Of a stretch of DNA of 64,000 nucleotides, positions 51,527-59,643 are shown one piece after another. The position numbers and the translations under genes were made by a program. Source of the DNA: Nocardioides pantholopis (GTDB lineage: Bacteria; Actinomycetota; Actinomycetes; Propionibacteriales; Nocardioidaceae); contig NZ_CP033324.1 of assembly GCF_003710085.1 (NCBI RefSeq), forward strand, positions 744,001-808,000, given 5' to 3'. Position 1 is the stretch's first letter. Every line of letters starts with the position of its first letter. The notes beneath the pieces were generated by a model that saw only the letters and a list, made by a program, of their open reading frames with translations, made no database searches and was not told where the DNA came from.

Positions 51527-52930
51527 ATGCTCGCCCGGGTCCGGCGCCGGCTCCCCGCGCTCGCCGACGACGGCCGCGCGCCGCTGGCGGTCGCGCTTGG
51601 CTACGCGGTCCTGCTGCTGTGCATGCCCTCCCAGCTGGTGGTGGGGCCGCTCGGGGCGGCCGGGTCCCCGGCGAGCCTGCTCGGCGTCGCAGCGCTGATC
51701 TGGTGGTGCGCCAGCACCGTCGCCGGCCAGAACCCGGCGCGGGGGCTCAGCCCGGTGCGGGTCGCCGTGCTGGGGCTGACCCTGTGCGTGGCCGCGGCCT
51801 ACGCGAACGGCAACGCGGCCGGCTGGTACGCCCCGCTCACGGTCCGGCAGCAGACCGACGAGCTGTGGACGCTGGTGCCGCAGACGGTCGACCAGGTCAC
51901 CGCGACGATGGTCAGCGCCGGCGACCGCGGCCTGCTGGCGTTCGCCGCCTGGGTCGGGATCACGCTCGTGGTCGCCGACGGGATCCGGTCCTGGGGGGAC
52001 CTGGAGCGGATCGTGACCTGGCTGTCCTGGCTGGGCGCGGTGGTCGCGACGATCGGGCTGGTGCAGTTCGCGACCGGCTACAACCTGGCCGCGTCGATCT
52101 TGCTGCCGGGGCTCAGCCCGAACAGCGAGATCGGGGCCCTGCACACCCGGTCGATCTTCAACCGGGTCTCGGCCACCGCGGTGCACCCGATCGAGTTCGG
52201 GGTGGTCCTGGCCTGCCTGCTGCCGCTCGCCGTGCACCGGACCATCCACGCCTGGGGCCGTCGCGGCGCGGCAGTGCCCACGGTGCTGATCTTCGTGGGC
52301 GCCAACGTGTCGATCTCGCGCTCCGCGGTCCTGGTCATGCTGGCCGCGGGCCTGGTGCTGTTCCTCGGCTGGCCGTGGCGCTGGCGGCTGCGGGCGCTGC
52401 TGATCGCCCCGGTCGCCGTGGTCGCGCTGCGCCTGGCCATCCCGGGCCTGGTCGGCACGCTCGTGTCGATGTTCACCAACTTCTTCAATGACCCCAGCGT
52501 GACCGGGCGGACCGGCGACTACGACGTGGTCCTCGACCTCTACGACGACCACTGGCTGATCGGGCGGGGGCTGTTCACGTTCGTGCCCCGCCACTACCGG
52601 ATCCTCGACAACCAGTACCTGATGATCCTGGTCGAGATCGGGCTGCTCGGGCTGCTGGCGACGGGTGTCTTCCTCGCCGTCGCGTTCCTCGGGGGGCTGG
52701 CCGCGCGCTGTGCCCCCGAGCCCCGGGCGCGGCACCTGGGGCTCGCGCTGGCGGCCTCGGTGGCGGGCGGGGCGGTCGCCATGCTGACCTTCGACGCCTG
52801 GGGGTTCCCGATGGCCGCCGGGGTGGGCTTCCTGGCCGCCGGCATGGCCGGTGCGGCCCGCCGCCTGGCCCGGGCCGACGCGGCGGCCGCCGCCGCGGAA
52901 CCGCGGGAGACCGTCGATGTCCGCGGCTGA
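51527..52930 (+). CDS. O-antigen ligase/Wzy-type polymerase (second set)
   Basis: 467 residues, about 11-12 helices. Wzy_C-type features: the loop around FNRVSATAVHPIEFGVVLACLLPLAVH, then NVSISRSAVLVMLAAGLVLF, and a later YDDHWLIGRGLFTFVPRHYRILDNQYLMILVEIG. The 'HPIEFG...SRS' layout is typical of actinobacterial polymerases. A separate system from the minus-strand polymerase, so two polymers, or a polymer and its attachment to a carrier, may be made. Confidence 0.83.
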   Translation: MLARVRRRLPALADDGRAPLAVALGYAVLLLCMPSQLVVGPLGAAGSPASLLGVAALIWWCASTVAGQNPARGLSPVRVAVLGLTLCVAAAYANGNAAGWYAPLTVRQQTDELWTLVPQTVDQVTATMVSAGDRGLLAFAAWVGITLVVADGIRSWGDLERIVTWLSWLGAVVATIGLVQFATGYNLAASILLPGLSPNSEIGALHTRSIFNRVSATAVHPIEFGVVLACLLPLAVHRTIHAWGRRGAAVPTVLIFVGANVSISRSAVLVMLAAGLVLFLGWPWRWRLRALLIAPVAVVALRLAIPGLVGTLVSMFTNFFNDPSVTGRTGDYDVVLDLYDDHWLIGRGLFTFVPRHYRILDNQYLMILVEIGLLGLLATGVFLAVAFLGGLAARCAPEPRARHLGLALAASVAGGAVAMLTFDAWGFPMAAGVGFLAAGMAGAARRLARADAAAAAAEPRETVDVRG

Positions 52931-53840
52931 GGACTCGGTGCTGGTGGCCGTGGTCGCCTACAACAGCGCACCGGTGCTCCCGGACCTGATCGCCAGCCTG
53001 CCGGCCGGGCTCGGCCCGGTGCCCTGGCAGCTCGTGGTCGCCGACAACGACTCCCGCGACGACAGCGTCGCGGTGGTGCGCCGCCTGGCGCCCGAGGCGG
53101 TGGTGGTGCCGATGGGACGCAACGCCGGGTACGCCGCCGGCATCAACGCCGCGGTCGCGGCCGGCGGCCCGCACAGGGCCGTGCTGGTGCTCAACCCCGA
53201 CGTGCGCCTCGAGCCCGGCTGCGTGCCGACGCTGCTCGCCGCGCTCCGCGAGCCCGGGGTCGGCATCGCGGTGCCGCTGCTGCGCGACGCGCACGGCGTA
53301 CGCATCGACTCGCTGCGCCGCGAGCCGTCGGTACGCCGCGCGCTGGCCGACGCGGTGCTCGGCGCCGACCGCGCCGGTCGGCTGGGCCGGCTGGGGGAGG
53401 TGGTCAGCGCGGACGCGGCGTACCGCCACGCGTGCGACACCGACTGGGCCGAGGGCTCCACCCAGCTGGTCAGCGCCGCGTGCTGGGCGCGGGTCGGGCC
53501 GTGGGACGAGTCGTTCTTCCTCTACTCCGAGGAGGCCGACTTCGACCTGCGCGCCCGGGACGCGGGCCTGGCCACCCGGTTCGTCCCGACGGCCGCCGCG
53601 GTCCACCTCGAGGGCGACTCCGCGGCCTCCCCGCGGCTGTGGCCGCTGCTGGTGGTCAACCGGGTCCGGCTGTTCCGGCGGCGCCGCGGCCTGCCGGCGA
53701 CCGTCCTGTTCTGGGCCGCGGTGGTGCTGCGCGAGGGCAGCCGCGCCAGCCTGGGCCGCCGTCCCTCCCGGGCCGCGCTGCGGGCGCTGCTCGACCCGGC
53801 GCGGCTGCGCGCCGCCCCGGGCCCGGGGTGGCTGGGCTGA
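52917..53840 (+). CDS. Family 2 glycosyltransferase (WbbL/rhamnosyltransferase type)
   Basis: 307 residues. VLVAVVAYNSAPVLPDLIASLP start, GRNAGYAAGINAAVA, VLVLNPDVRLEPG at the metal site, and FFLYSEEADFDLRARDAG as the ED base region. The GRNxGYAxGxN and LNPD motifs mark the WbbL/RfbF rhamnosyltransferase group. Last gene of the eleven-gene operon; overlaps the polymerase by 14 bases. Confidence 0.88.
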   Translation: MSAAEDSVLVAVVAYNSAPVLPDLIASLPAGLGPVPWQLVVADNDSRDDSVAVVRRLAPEAVVVPMGRNAGYAAGINAAVAAGGPHRAVLVLNPDVRLEPGCVPTLLAALREPGVGIAVPLLRDAHGVRIDSLRREPSVRRALADAVLGADRAGRLGRLGEVVSADAAYRHACDTDWAEGSTQLVSAACWARVGPWDESFFLYSEEADFDLRARDAGLATRFVPTAAAVHLEGDSAASPRLWPLLVVNRVRLFRRRRGLPATVLFWAAVVLREGSRASLGRRPSRAALRALLDPARLRAAPGPGWLG

Positions 53841-53851
53841 GCCTGCTCAGC
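53836..53851. terminator. Small hairpin at a convergent junction
   Basis: GCTGAG and CTCAGC pair around loop CCTG exactly between the plus-strand stop at 53840 and the minus-strand stop at 53847. The stem is only 6 bp, so it is a weak candidate. Confidence 0.3.
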
Positions 53852-54515
53852 GCAGCCGCTTGGCCACGCCGACCAGGGTGCTGCGGGTGCGGCCGGGCAG
53901 CGGCGGGCGGCGCAGCACGGCGTCGTGCAGGCCCGGGACCGTGTCCTGGGCACGGACGCTGAACCGGGGCTGGAGCCACGCGCCGGACCGGGCCCAGCGG
54001 CGGTCGCTGGTGTGCACCGAGCGGTAGCCCAGGCCGCGCAGGAGGCCGAGCAGCCGCCGGTCGTAGCGGCCCAGCGGCAGCGCGACGTCGCGGACCGGGC
54101 TCCCCACCAGATCCTCGAGCTCGGTGCGGGCCCGGCACAGCTCCCGGTCCGCGGTGGCCCGGTCCAGGTGGCGCCACGGGACGTGGTCCATGCCGTGGCT
54201 GCCGACGCTCATCCCGTGCTCGTGCAGGGCGAGCAGCTGCTCGCGGCTCAGGCTGCCGGGACGGTCCAGCCGGCCGGCGAGCACGAAGAACGTCGCGGGC
54301 AGGCCGCGCTCCACCAGCGCCGGGAGCGCGACCTCGGCGTCCGAGGCGTTGCCGTCGTCGAAGCTGAGCCGGACCCGCGGGTCGCCGGCGACCGCGTCGA
54401 GGACGTCGTGGAAGGTCCCGGTCCCGATCCAGTACGCCGCCTCGCCGGGCTCGAGCTCGCGGGCCGGGCGCCCGATGCCGTGGAAGCACAGGTTCACCAG
54501 GAACTCGCCGCGCAC
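53847..54515 (-). CDS. Polysaccharide deacetylase (CE4/NodB)
   Basis: 222 residues, GTG start. NodB motifs: VRLSFDDGNASD (catalytic Asp pair) and SVGSHGMDH (His pair for the metal), then LPLGRYDRR. No signal peptide is seen, so it may act on lipid-linked intermediates inside the cell or be exported by an unusual route. It likely removes N-acetyl groups from the polymer or a precursor. Three bases downstream of the GT2 gene, same operon. Confidence 0.87.
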   Translation of the reverse strand: MRGEFLVNLCFHGIGRPARELEPGEAAYWIGTGTFHDVLDAVAGDPRVRLSFDDGNASDAEVALPALVERGLPATFFVLAGRLDRPGSLSREQLLALHEHGMSVGSHGMDHVPWRHLDRATADRELCRARTELEDLVGSPVRDVALPLGRYDRRLLGLLRGLGYRSVHTSDRRWARSGAWLQPRFSVRAQDTVPGLHDAVLRRPPLPGRTRSTLVGVAKRLR

Positions 54516-54518
54516 GAC

Positions 54519-55439
54519 TCAGCCCCGGGTCGCGCTGGGGTCGGCGGCGCGGGTGGTCGCATCGCGTCCCCAGGACGCCGCCCCGGCCGGCGCCGGCCGG
54601 CGGGCCGCCGCGGCGGCCGTCGCGGTCAGCGCCAGGTAGACGACCGCGGCCGGGGCGAGCCAGGGCCGGCGCAGGACCACGTGCCGCAGCCAGGCGGTCC
54701 GGTCGGCGGGCCGCACGGTGCCCAGCGGCTGGGTTCGCCCGGCGGCCCGCAGCGTCGCGTTGCCGCGGCGTACCCGCTCCAGGCGGCGCAGCAGGTCGGC
54801 GGTCCGCAGCGGCGCCTCCACCCGGGTCGCGACCGAGGCGACCTGGACCCGCTCGCCGGCTGTGAAGATCGCGTCGAGGAACAGGTCGTCGGCCACCACC
54901 TCGGGGAAGGTCGTGAAGCGGGCCCGCCCGGCCTCGGAGAGCGCGATCATGCCGCGGCCGAAGAGCCCCTCCTCGAAGGCCGGCAGCCGGCGGTGGATCG
55001 CCGACCAGGCCCGCACCGGCCAGGGCCGCCCGGTGACGACCAGGTGCCGTCCCGGCACCGCCACCAGCGGCCCGCCGGGGCCGGCCAGCGCGGCACGCAG
55101 GGCGCGGACGGTGGCGACCGTGGCCGGGATGTCGGCGTCGAGATAGATGCGCGGGAAGCCGGTCGCCACCCGGTCGCCGGCGTTCAGCGCGGCGGTCTTG
55201 CTCGGCCGCGCCACCTCGACCACCCGGACCCCGGGGACGCGCCGCGCGACCTCGGCGGTCCGGTCGGTGCAGCCGTTGGCGACCACGACCACCTCGAGCT
55301 CACCCGGCGCCGCGCCGGCCGTGAGCGCGCGCAGGCACTGGCCGAGCACCGCCTCCTCGTCGTGGGCGGCGATCACCACACTGGCCGGACTGGCTGGGCT
55401 GGCCGGGCTGGCTGGACTGGCTGGGCTCGTGGGCTCCAT
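54519..55439 (-). CDS. Family 2 glycosyltransferase with C-terminal helix
   Basis: 306 residues. SVVIAAHDEEAVLGQCLRAL, VVVANGCTDRTAEVAR, IYLDADIPA at the metal site, and a C-terminal hydrophobic stretch (WLAPAAVVYLALTATAAAAA) that may anchor it. The N-terminus holds five PAS repeats. On its strand GAGGCT ends 7 bases before the ATG, so it may be leaderless; a GGAGG 9 bases upstream is an alternative ribosome site. Shares operator site 7 with the divergent operon. Confidence 0.83.
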   Translation of the reverse strand: MEPTSPASPASPASPASPASVVIAAHDEEAVLGQCLRALTAGAAPGELEVVVVANGCTDRTAEVARRVPGVRVVEVARPSKTAALNAGDRVATGFPRIYLDADIPATVATVRALRAALAGPGGPLVAVPGRHLVVTGRPWPVRAWSAIHRRLPAFEEGLFGRGMIALSEAGRARFTTFPEVVADDLFLDAIFTAGERVQVASVATRVEAPLRTADLLRRLERVRRGNATLRAAGRTQPLGTVRPADRTAWLRHVVLRRPWLAPAAVVYLALTATAAAAARRPAPAGAASWGRDATTRAADPSATRG

Positions 55440-55493
55440 GCGGCTCAGCCTCCGGCCGCCGGCGGGGGGCCCGCGGAGCTCCCGCGGCCCGCT

Positions 55494-55506
55494 CCCCAGC
55501 ATTGGG
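55494..55506. promoter_or_regulatory. EPS-locus operator motif, site 7 (bidirectional)
   Basis: CCCCAGCATTGGG. TACGGT (plus, 55548-55553) and GAGGCT (minus, 55452-55447) each start exactly 48 bases from its centre in opposite directions, and each lies 6-7 bases before an ATG (55560 and 55439). This is the clearest example of the motif serving two divergent promoters. Confidence 0.65.
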
Positions 55507-55547
55507 TACGCCGCGGCGCACCCGCCCCGGCCGGCCGGGGCCGCTCC

Positions 55548-55553
55548 TACGGT
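55548..55553 (+). promoter_or_regulatory. -10 element of a leaderless promoter
   Basis: TACGGT is followed by CGGAGG and then ATG at 55560. The GGAGG touches the start codon and cannot serve as a Shine-Dalgarno sequence, so leaderless translation is the better reading. Confidence 0.55.
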
Positions 55554-55559
55554 CGGAGG

Positions 55560-56429
55560 ATGGTCGACGACGGCTCGGTCCGCGTGGCGCCCATTCGGTC
55601 GGCAGATCTCCCGGCCGTGGGGCGCTTCCTGCACGCGCACCTCAACCCCCGGCTCAGCGCGCAGGAGTGGGCCGCGGCGGCGGTGCCCACCTGGGCCGTC
55701 GACGCCCCCAACCACGGCTTCCTGCTCGAGCGCGCCGGCGCCGCGGGGCGGGAGGTCCTCGGCGTCCAGCTCGCGTTCTACGCCGACCGGGACGTCGCCG
55801 GCACCGTGGTCCGGTTCTGCAACCTGGCCGCCTGGTGCGTGCTGGAGGAGCACCGCGCCCACGGCCTGCGGCTGCTGCGCGCGGTGCTCGCCCAGCGGGG
55901 CTACCAGTTCACCGACCTGTCGCCGAGCGGCTCGGTCGTCGCGCTCAACGAGCGGCTCCGGTTCCGGGCGCTGGACACCGAGACGGCGCTGGTCGCCAAC
56001 CTCCCGGGACCCCCGCGGGCCCGCGCGGTCACCGACGCCGACGCCATCGACGCCGCGCTGACCGGGGTCGAGCAGCAGATCTTCCGCGACCACCGTGCGG
56101 CCGCCGCCGCCCACCACGTGCTGCTCACCGACGGCACCGAGCACTGCTACGTCGTCTACCGGCGGGACCGGCGCCGGCGGCTGCGGCTCTTCGCGTCGCT
56201 GCTGCACGTCAGCGACCCGGACCTGCTGCGGCGCTGGCGCGGCGACCTGGCCCGGCACCTGCTGGCCCGGGGCCTGCCGCTGACCCTGGCGGAGCTGCGG
56301 GTGGTCGGCGAGCGGCCGGGTGGCTCGGTGCTGCTGCGCCACCCCCGCCCGAAGATGGTGCGCGGCAGCGCGGTCCCGGCCGCCGCCGTGGACAGCCTCT
56401 ACAGCGAGCTCGCGCTCGTCAGCTGGTGA
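55560..56429 (+). CDS. GNAT-like acyltransferase of the ligase/decarboxylase module
   Basis: 289 residues. VRVAPIRSADLPAVGRFLHAHLN resembles the beginning of a GNAT domain, and residues 60-135 carry a plausible acetyl-CoA fold (VVRFCNLAAWCVLEEHRAHGLRLLRAVLAQRG). The CoA pyrophosphate loop (Q/RxxGxG/A) is not clear. It leads the operon of acyl-CoA ligase, decarboxylase, acyl carrier protein and amidotransferase, so it may transfer the carrier-bound acyl group to the polymer or its sugar. Function is an inference. Confidence 0.6.
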   Translation: MVDDGSVRVAPIRSADLPAVGRFLHAHLNPRLSAQEWAAAAVPTWAVDAPNHGFLLERAGAAGREVLGVQLAFYADRDVAGTVVRFCNLAAWCVLEEHRAHGLRLLRAVLAQRGYQFTDLSPSGSVVALNERLRFRALDTETALVANLPGPPRARAVTDADAIDAALTGVEQQIFRDHRAAAAAHHVLLTDGTEHCYVVYRRDRRRRLRLFASLLHVSDPDLLRRWRGDLARHLLARGLPLTLAELRVVGERPGGSVLLRHPRPKMVRGSAVPAAAVDSLYSELALVSW

Positions 56430-56467
56430 GCCCGGTGATTTCCCGACCCGCCCGAGGAGACCTCCGC

Positions 56468-58072
56468 ATGCGCGTCCACCTGCACGACCTGCTCGACGAG
56501 CAGGCCCGCGTCCACGGAGACCGGCCGGCCCTGACCTCCCAGGACGTCACGCTGGACTACGCCACCCTCGCCCGTCGGGTCCACGACCTGGCCGCCGGGC
56601 TCCGGGCCCGCGACCTGGCCTGCGGCGACCGGGTCGGCATCTGGCTGGACAAGCGGCTCGAGACCGTGGAGTCGATCCTGGCGACCTCCGCCGCCGGCGG
56701 GGTCTTCGTGCCGGTCAACCCGCTCCTCAAGCCCGCCCAGGTGGCCCACGTCCTCGGCGACTGCGACGTGCGGGTCCTGGTCACCACGCCTCAGCGCTGG
56801 GCCACCCTGGCCGGCGAGGCGGACCGGCTGCCGGCGCTCGAGCAGGTGCTGCTCGTCGCGGCCGGGGCCGACCCGGCGGGGGACGCGCCAGGACCGGTCC
56901 AGGTCGCCCTCGAGGACGTCCGGGCCGCCGGCGCGGCGGCCCGTCGCGCGGCGTACCCCCGGGTCGGGGCGGGTCTCGAGCCCCGTGTCGACCTGGACGT
57001 CGCGGCGATCCTGTACACCTCCGGAAGCACGGGCCGGCCCAAGGGCGTCGTGCTCAGCCACCGCAACCTGCTGGTCGGTGCCGAGTCGGTCAGCGAGTAC
57101 CTCGAGAACACCGCCGAGGACGTGCTGCTCGCGGCGCTGCCGCTCAGCTTCGACGCCGGGCTGAGCCAGGTCACCACCGCGCTCGCGGTCGGCGCCCACG
57201 TGGTCCTGGTCAACTACCTGCTCCCCGCCGACGTGGTCCGCCTGTGCGCCCGGCACGGCGTCACCGGGCTCACCTGCGTGCCGCCGCTGTGGCTGCAGCT
57301 GGCCGGGGTGGACTGGCCGCCGGAGGCGACCCGGCTGCGCTACTTCGCGAACACCGGCGGCCGGATGCCGCGCGCGACGCTGACCCGGCTGCGCGAGCTC
57401 TTCCCGCAGGCGCGCCCGTTCCTGATGTACGGGCTGACCGAGGCCTTCCGCTCCACCTACCTCGACCCGGCCGAGGTGGACCGCCGCCCGGACTCGATCG
57501 GGCGCGCCATCCCCGGCGCGGAGATCCTCGTGGTCCGGGCCGACGGCACGCCGGCGGCCCCCGGGGAGGAGGGCGAGCTGGTGCACCGCGGACCCCTGGT
57601 CGCGCTGGGCTACTGGAACGACCCCGAGCGCACCGCGCAGCGCTTCCGTCCGTTGCCGGGCCGGCACGAGCTCTGGCGGGCTCCGGAGCTCGCGGTCTGG
57701 TCCGGGGACACGGTCGTCGCCGACGAGGAGGGCTTCTTGTACTTCGTCGGCCGCGACGACGACATGATCAAGACCTCCGGCTACCGGGTCAGCCCCACCG
57801 AGGTCGAGGAGGCCGCCCACGACAGCGGGCTGGTCGGGGACGTGGCGGCGGTCGGCGTCGACGACGACCGGCTGGGCCAGCGGATCGTGCTGGTGGCGGG
57901 CCCGCCCGCCGGCGCCGTCCCGGCCGACGTGGACACCCGGGCCCTGACTGCCCACCTGCGCCGCCGGCTGCCGCTGTTCATGGTCCCCGCGGAGGTCCGG
58001 CTGATGGACCGGCTGCCGCGCTCGCCCAACGGCAAGCTGGACCGGGTGCTGCTGCGCAAGGAGGTCTCCTGA
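56468..58072 (+). CDS. AMP-forming acyl-CoA ligase (exosortase A-associated type)
   Basis: 534 residues. Adenylation domain: ATP loop LYTSGSTGRPKGV (K192), MYGLTEAFRST, YWNDPERTAQRF, and the C-terminal catalytic K523 in SPNGKLDRVLL. Followed directly (TGATG) by a PLP decarboxylase and then an acyl carrier protein, the gene order that marks the exosortase A-associated ligase/decarboxylase subfamilies. It probably activates an amino or fatty acid and loads it on the carrier protein. GAGGAGA upstream of the ATG. Confidence 0.88.
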   Translation: MRVHLHDLLDEQARVHGDRPALTSQDVTLDYATLARRVHDLAAGLRARDLACGDRVGIWLDKRLETVESILATSAAGGVFVPVNPLLKPAQVAHVLGDCDVRVLVTTPQRWATLAGEADRLPALEQVLLVAAGADPAGDAPGPVQVALEDVRAAGAAARRAAYPRVGAGLEPRVDLDVAAILYTSGSTGRPKGVVLSHRNLLVGAESVSEYLENTAEDVLLAALPLSFDAGLSQVTTALAVGAHVVLVNYLLPADVVRLCARHGVTGLTCVPPLWLQLAGVDWPPEATRLRYFANTGGRMPRATLTRLRELFPQARPFLMYGLTEAFRSTYLDPAEVDRRPDSIGRAIPGAEILVVRADGTPAAPGEEGELVHRGPLVALGYWNDPERTAQRFRPLPGRHELWRAPELAVWSGDTVVADEEGFLYFVGRDDDMIKTSGYRVSPTEVEEAAHDSGLVGDVAAVGVDDDRLGQRIVLVAGPPAGAVPADVDTRALTAHLRRRLPLFMVPAEVRLMDRLPRSPNGKLDRVLLRKEVS

Positions 58073-59328
58073 TGGCCGGGACGCCGGTGCCCGCCACCGA
58101 GCAGGCACGCCCGCACGTCGAGCGTTTCGGCGTGGACCCCTCCGGCCAGCTCCTCGTCGGCGGGGTGCCGCTGGAGCGGCTCGCGGCGCGCGTGGGCGGC
58201 ACGCCGTTCTTCGCCTACGACCGGGCCGCGATCACGGCGGCCGTCGCCCGGGTGCGGGCCGCGCTGGGGCGGTCCGTGGAGCTCGGGTATGCCGTCAAGG
58301 CGAACCCGATGCCGGCGGTGCTCGGCCACCTGGCCGGCCGGGTCGACTGGCTCGACGTGGCCTCGGGCGGCGAGCTGGCGGTCGCGCTCGACGCCGGGGC
58401 CGACCCCGCCCGGATCAGCTTCGCCGGCCCGGGCAAGACCGACGCCGAGCTGCGCCGGGCGGTGGCGGCCGGCGTCCTGGTCGAGCTGGAGTCGCCCCAC
58501 GAGGCGCTGCGCCTGGCCGCGGCCGGCGAGTCGCTCGGGCTGCGCCCGCGGGTAGCGGTGCGGGTCAACCCGCACTTCGCCGTGAAGGGCTCCGGGATGC
58601 GGATGGGCGGCGGTCCGCAGCAGTTCGGCGTCGACGTCGAGCAGGTCCCGCAGGTGCTGGACCTGGTCGCGGACCTGCAGCTGGCGATGGAGGGCTTCCA
58701 CCTCTTCGCCGGGTCGCAGAACCTGCAGGCCGAGATCCTGGTCGAGGCCCACCGGCGCACCGTCGAGCTGCTGCTCGGCCTGGCCGAGAAGGTGGGGACC
58801 GCGACCAGCTACCTCAACCTCGGCGGCGGGTTCGGGATCCCGTACTTCCCGCAGGACCGGCCCCTGGACCTGGACCGGGTCGGGACCGAGCTGGCCGGCC
58901 TGGTGGCCGACTTCGTCCGACCCGCCCACCCCGAGGCGCACGTGGTGATCGAGCTGGGCCGGTTCCTGGTCGGCGAGGCCGGAGTGTACGTCACCCGCGT
59001 GGTGGACCGGAAGACGTCGCGGGGCCAGACCTACCTCGTGGTCGACGGCGGCATGCACCACCAGCTCGCGGCGTCGGGCAACTTCGGCCAGGTGATCCGG
59101 CGCAACTACCCGCTGACCGTCGGCACCCGCCCCGCCGAGGCCGCGGCCGGCGAGGTCACCGTCGTCGGGTGCCTGTGCACCCCGCTCGACCTGCTCGGCG
59201 ACCGGGTCGACCTGCCGCCCGCCGACATCGGCGACCTGGTCGTCGTCTTCCAGGCCGGCGCCTACGGCCGGACCGCGAGCCCCGAGGCGTTCCTGGGGCA
59301 CCCGGCCCCGGCCGAGGTGCTCGTCTGA
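58072..59328 (+). CDS. PLP-dependent amino-acid decarboxylase (alanine racemase fold; exosortase A-associated type)
   Basis: 418 residues. TPFFAYDRAAI start, PLP Lys K76 in YAVKANPMP, ASGGELAVALDAG, HVVIELGRFLVGEAG and the catalytic-loop Cys in VVGCLCTPLDLLGDRV. This is the diaminopimelate/ornithine decarboxylase fold. Close in form to the exosortase A-associated decarboxylases. The substrate is unknown; candidates are lysine, ornithine or a carrier-bound amino acid. Confidence 0.9.
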   Translation: MAGTPVPATEQARPHVERFGVDPSGQLLVGGVPLERLAARVGGTPFFAYDRAAITAAVARVRAALGRSVELGYAVKANPMPAVLGHLAGRVDWLDVASGGELAVALDAGADPARISFAGPGKTDAELRRAVAAGVLVELESPHEALRLAAAGESLGLRPRVAVRVNPHFAVKGSGMRMGGGPQQFGVDVEQVPQVLDLVADLQLAMEGFHLFAGSQNLQAEILVEAHRRTVELLLGLAEKVGTATSYLNLGGGFGIPYFPQDRPLDLDRVGTELAGLVADFVRPAHPEAHVVIELGRFLVGEAGVYVTRVVDRKTSRGQTYLVVDGGMHHQLAASGNFGQVIRRNYPLTVGTRPAEAAAGEVTVVGCLCTPLDLLGDRVDLPPADIGDLVVVFQAGAYGRTASPEAFLGHPAPAEVLV

Positions 59329-59371
59329 CGCCACACCCCAGACCCAGCCCGACCAGCCCCCGGAGGAACCC

Positions 59372-59641
59372 GTGTCCGAGACCCGCACCGACCCCCGCGT
59401 CACGGCCGCCGTCCTCGAGGTCCTGGTGGCGACGCTCGGGATCGAGGACCGCGCCCCGACGCTCGACGCCGCGACGCCCCTGCTCGGCGAGCTCCCCGAG
59501 CTCGACTCGCTCGGGGTCGTCGAGCTGGCCGTGGCCCTCGAGGAGCGCTTCGACATCGTCGTCGACGACGACGACTTCACCGGCGACGTGTTCGAGACAG
59601 TCGGCAGCCTCGCCGCCTTCGTCGCCGCCCGGGCCGGCTGA
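59372..59641 (+). CDS. Acyl carrier protein
   Basis: 89 residues from a GTG with CGGAGGAA upstream. Four-helix carrier protein; the phosphopantetheine Ser is S46 in LPELDSLGVVEL. The acidic face around it (EERFDIVVDDDDF) is typical. Dedicated to the module around it rather than to fatty-acid synthesis. Confidence 0.93.
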   Translation: MSETRTDPRVTAAVLEVLVATLGIEDRAPTLDAATPLLGELPELDSLGVVELAVALEERFDIVVDDDDFTGDVFETVGSLAAFVAARAG

Positions 59642-59643
59642 GG

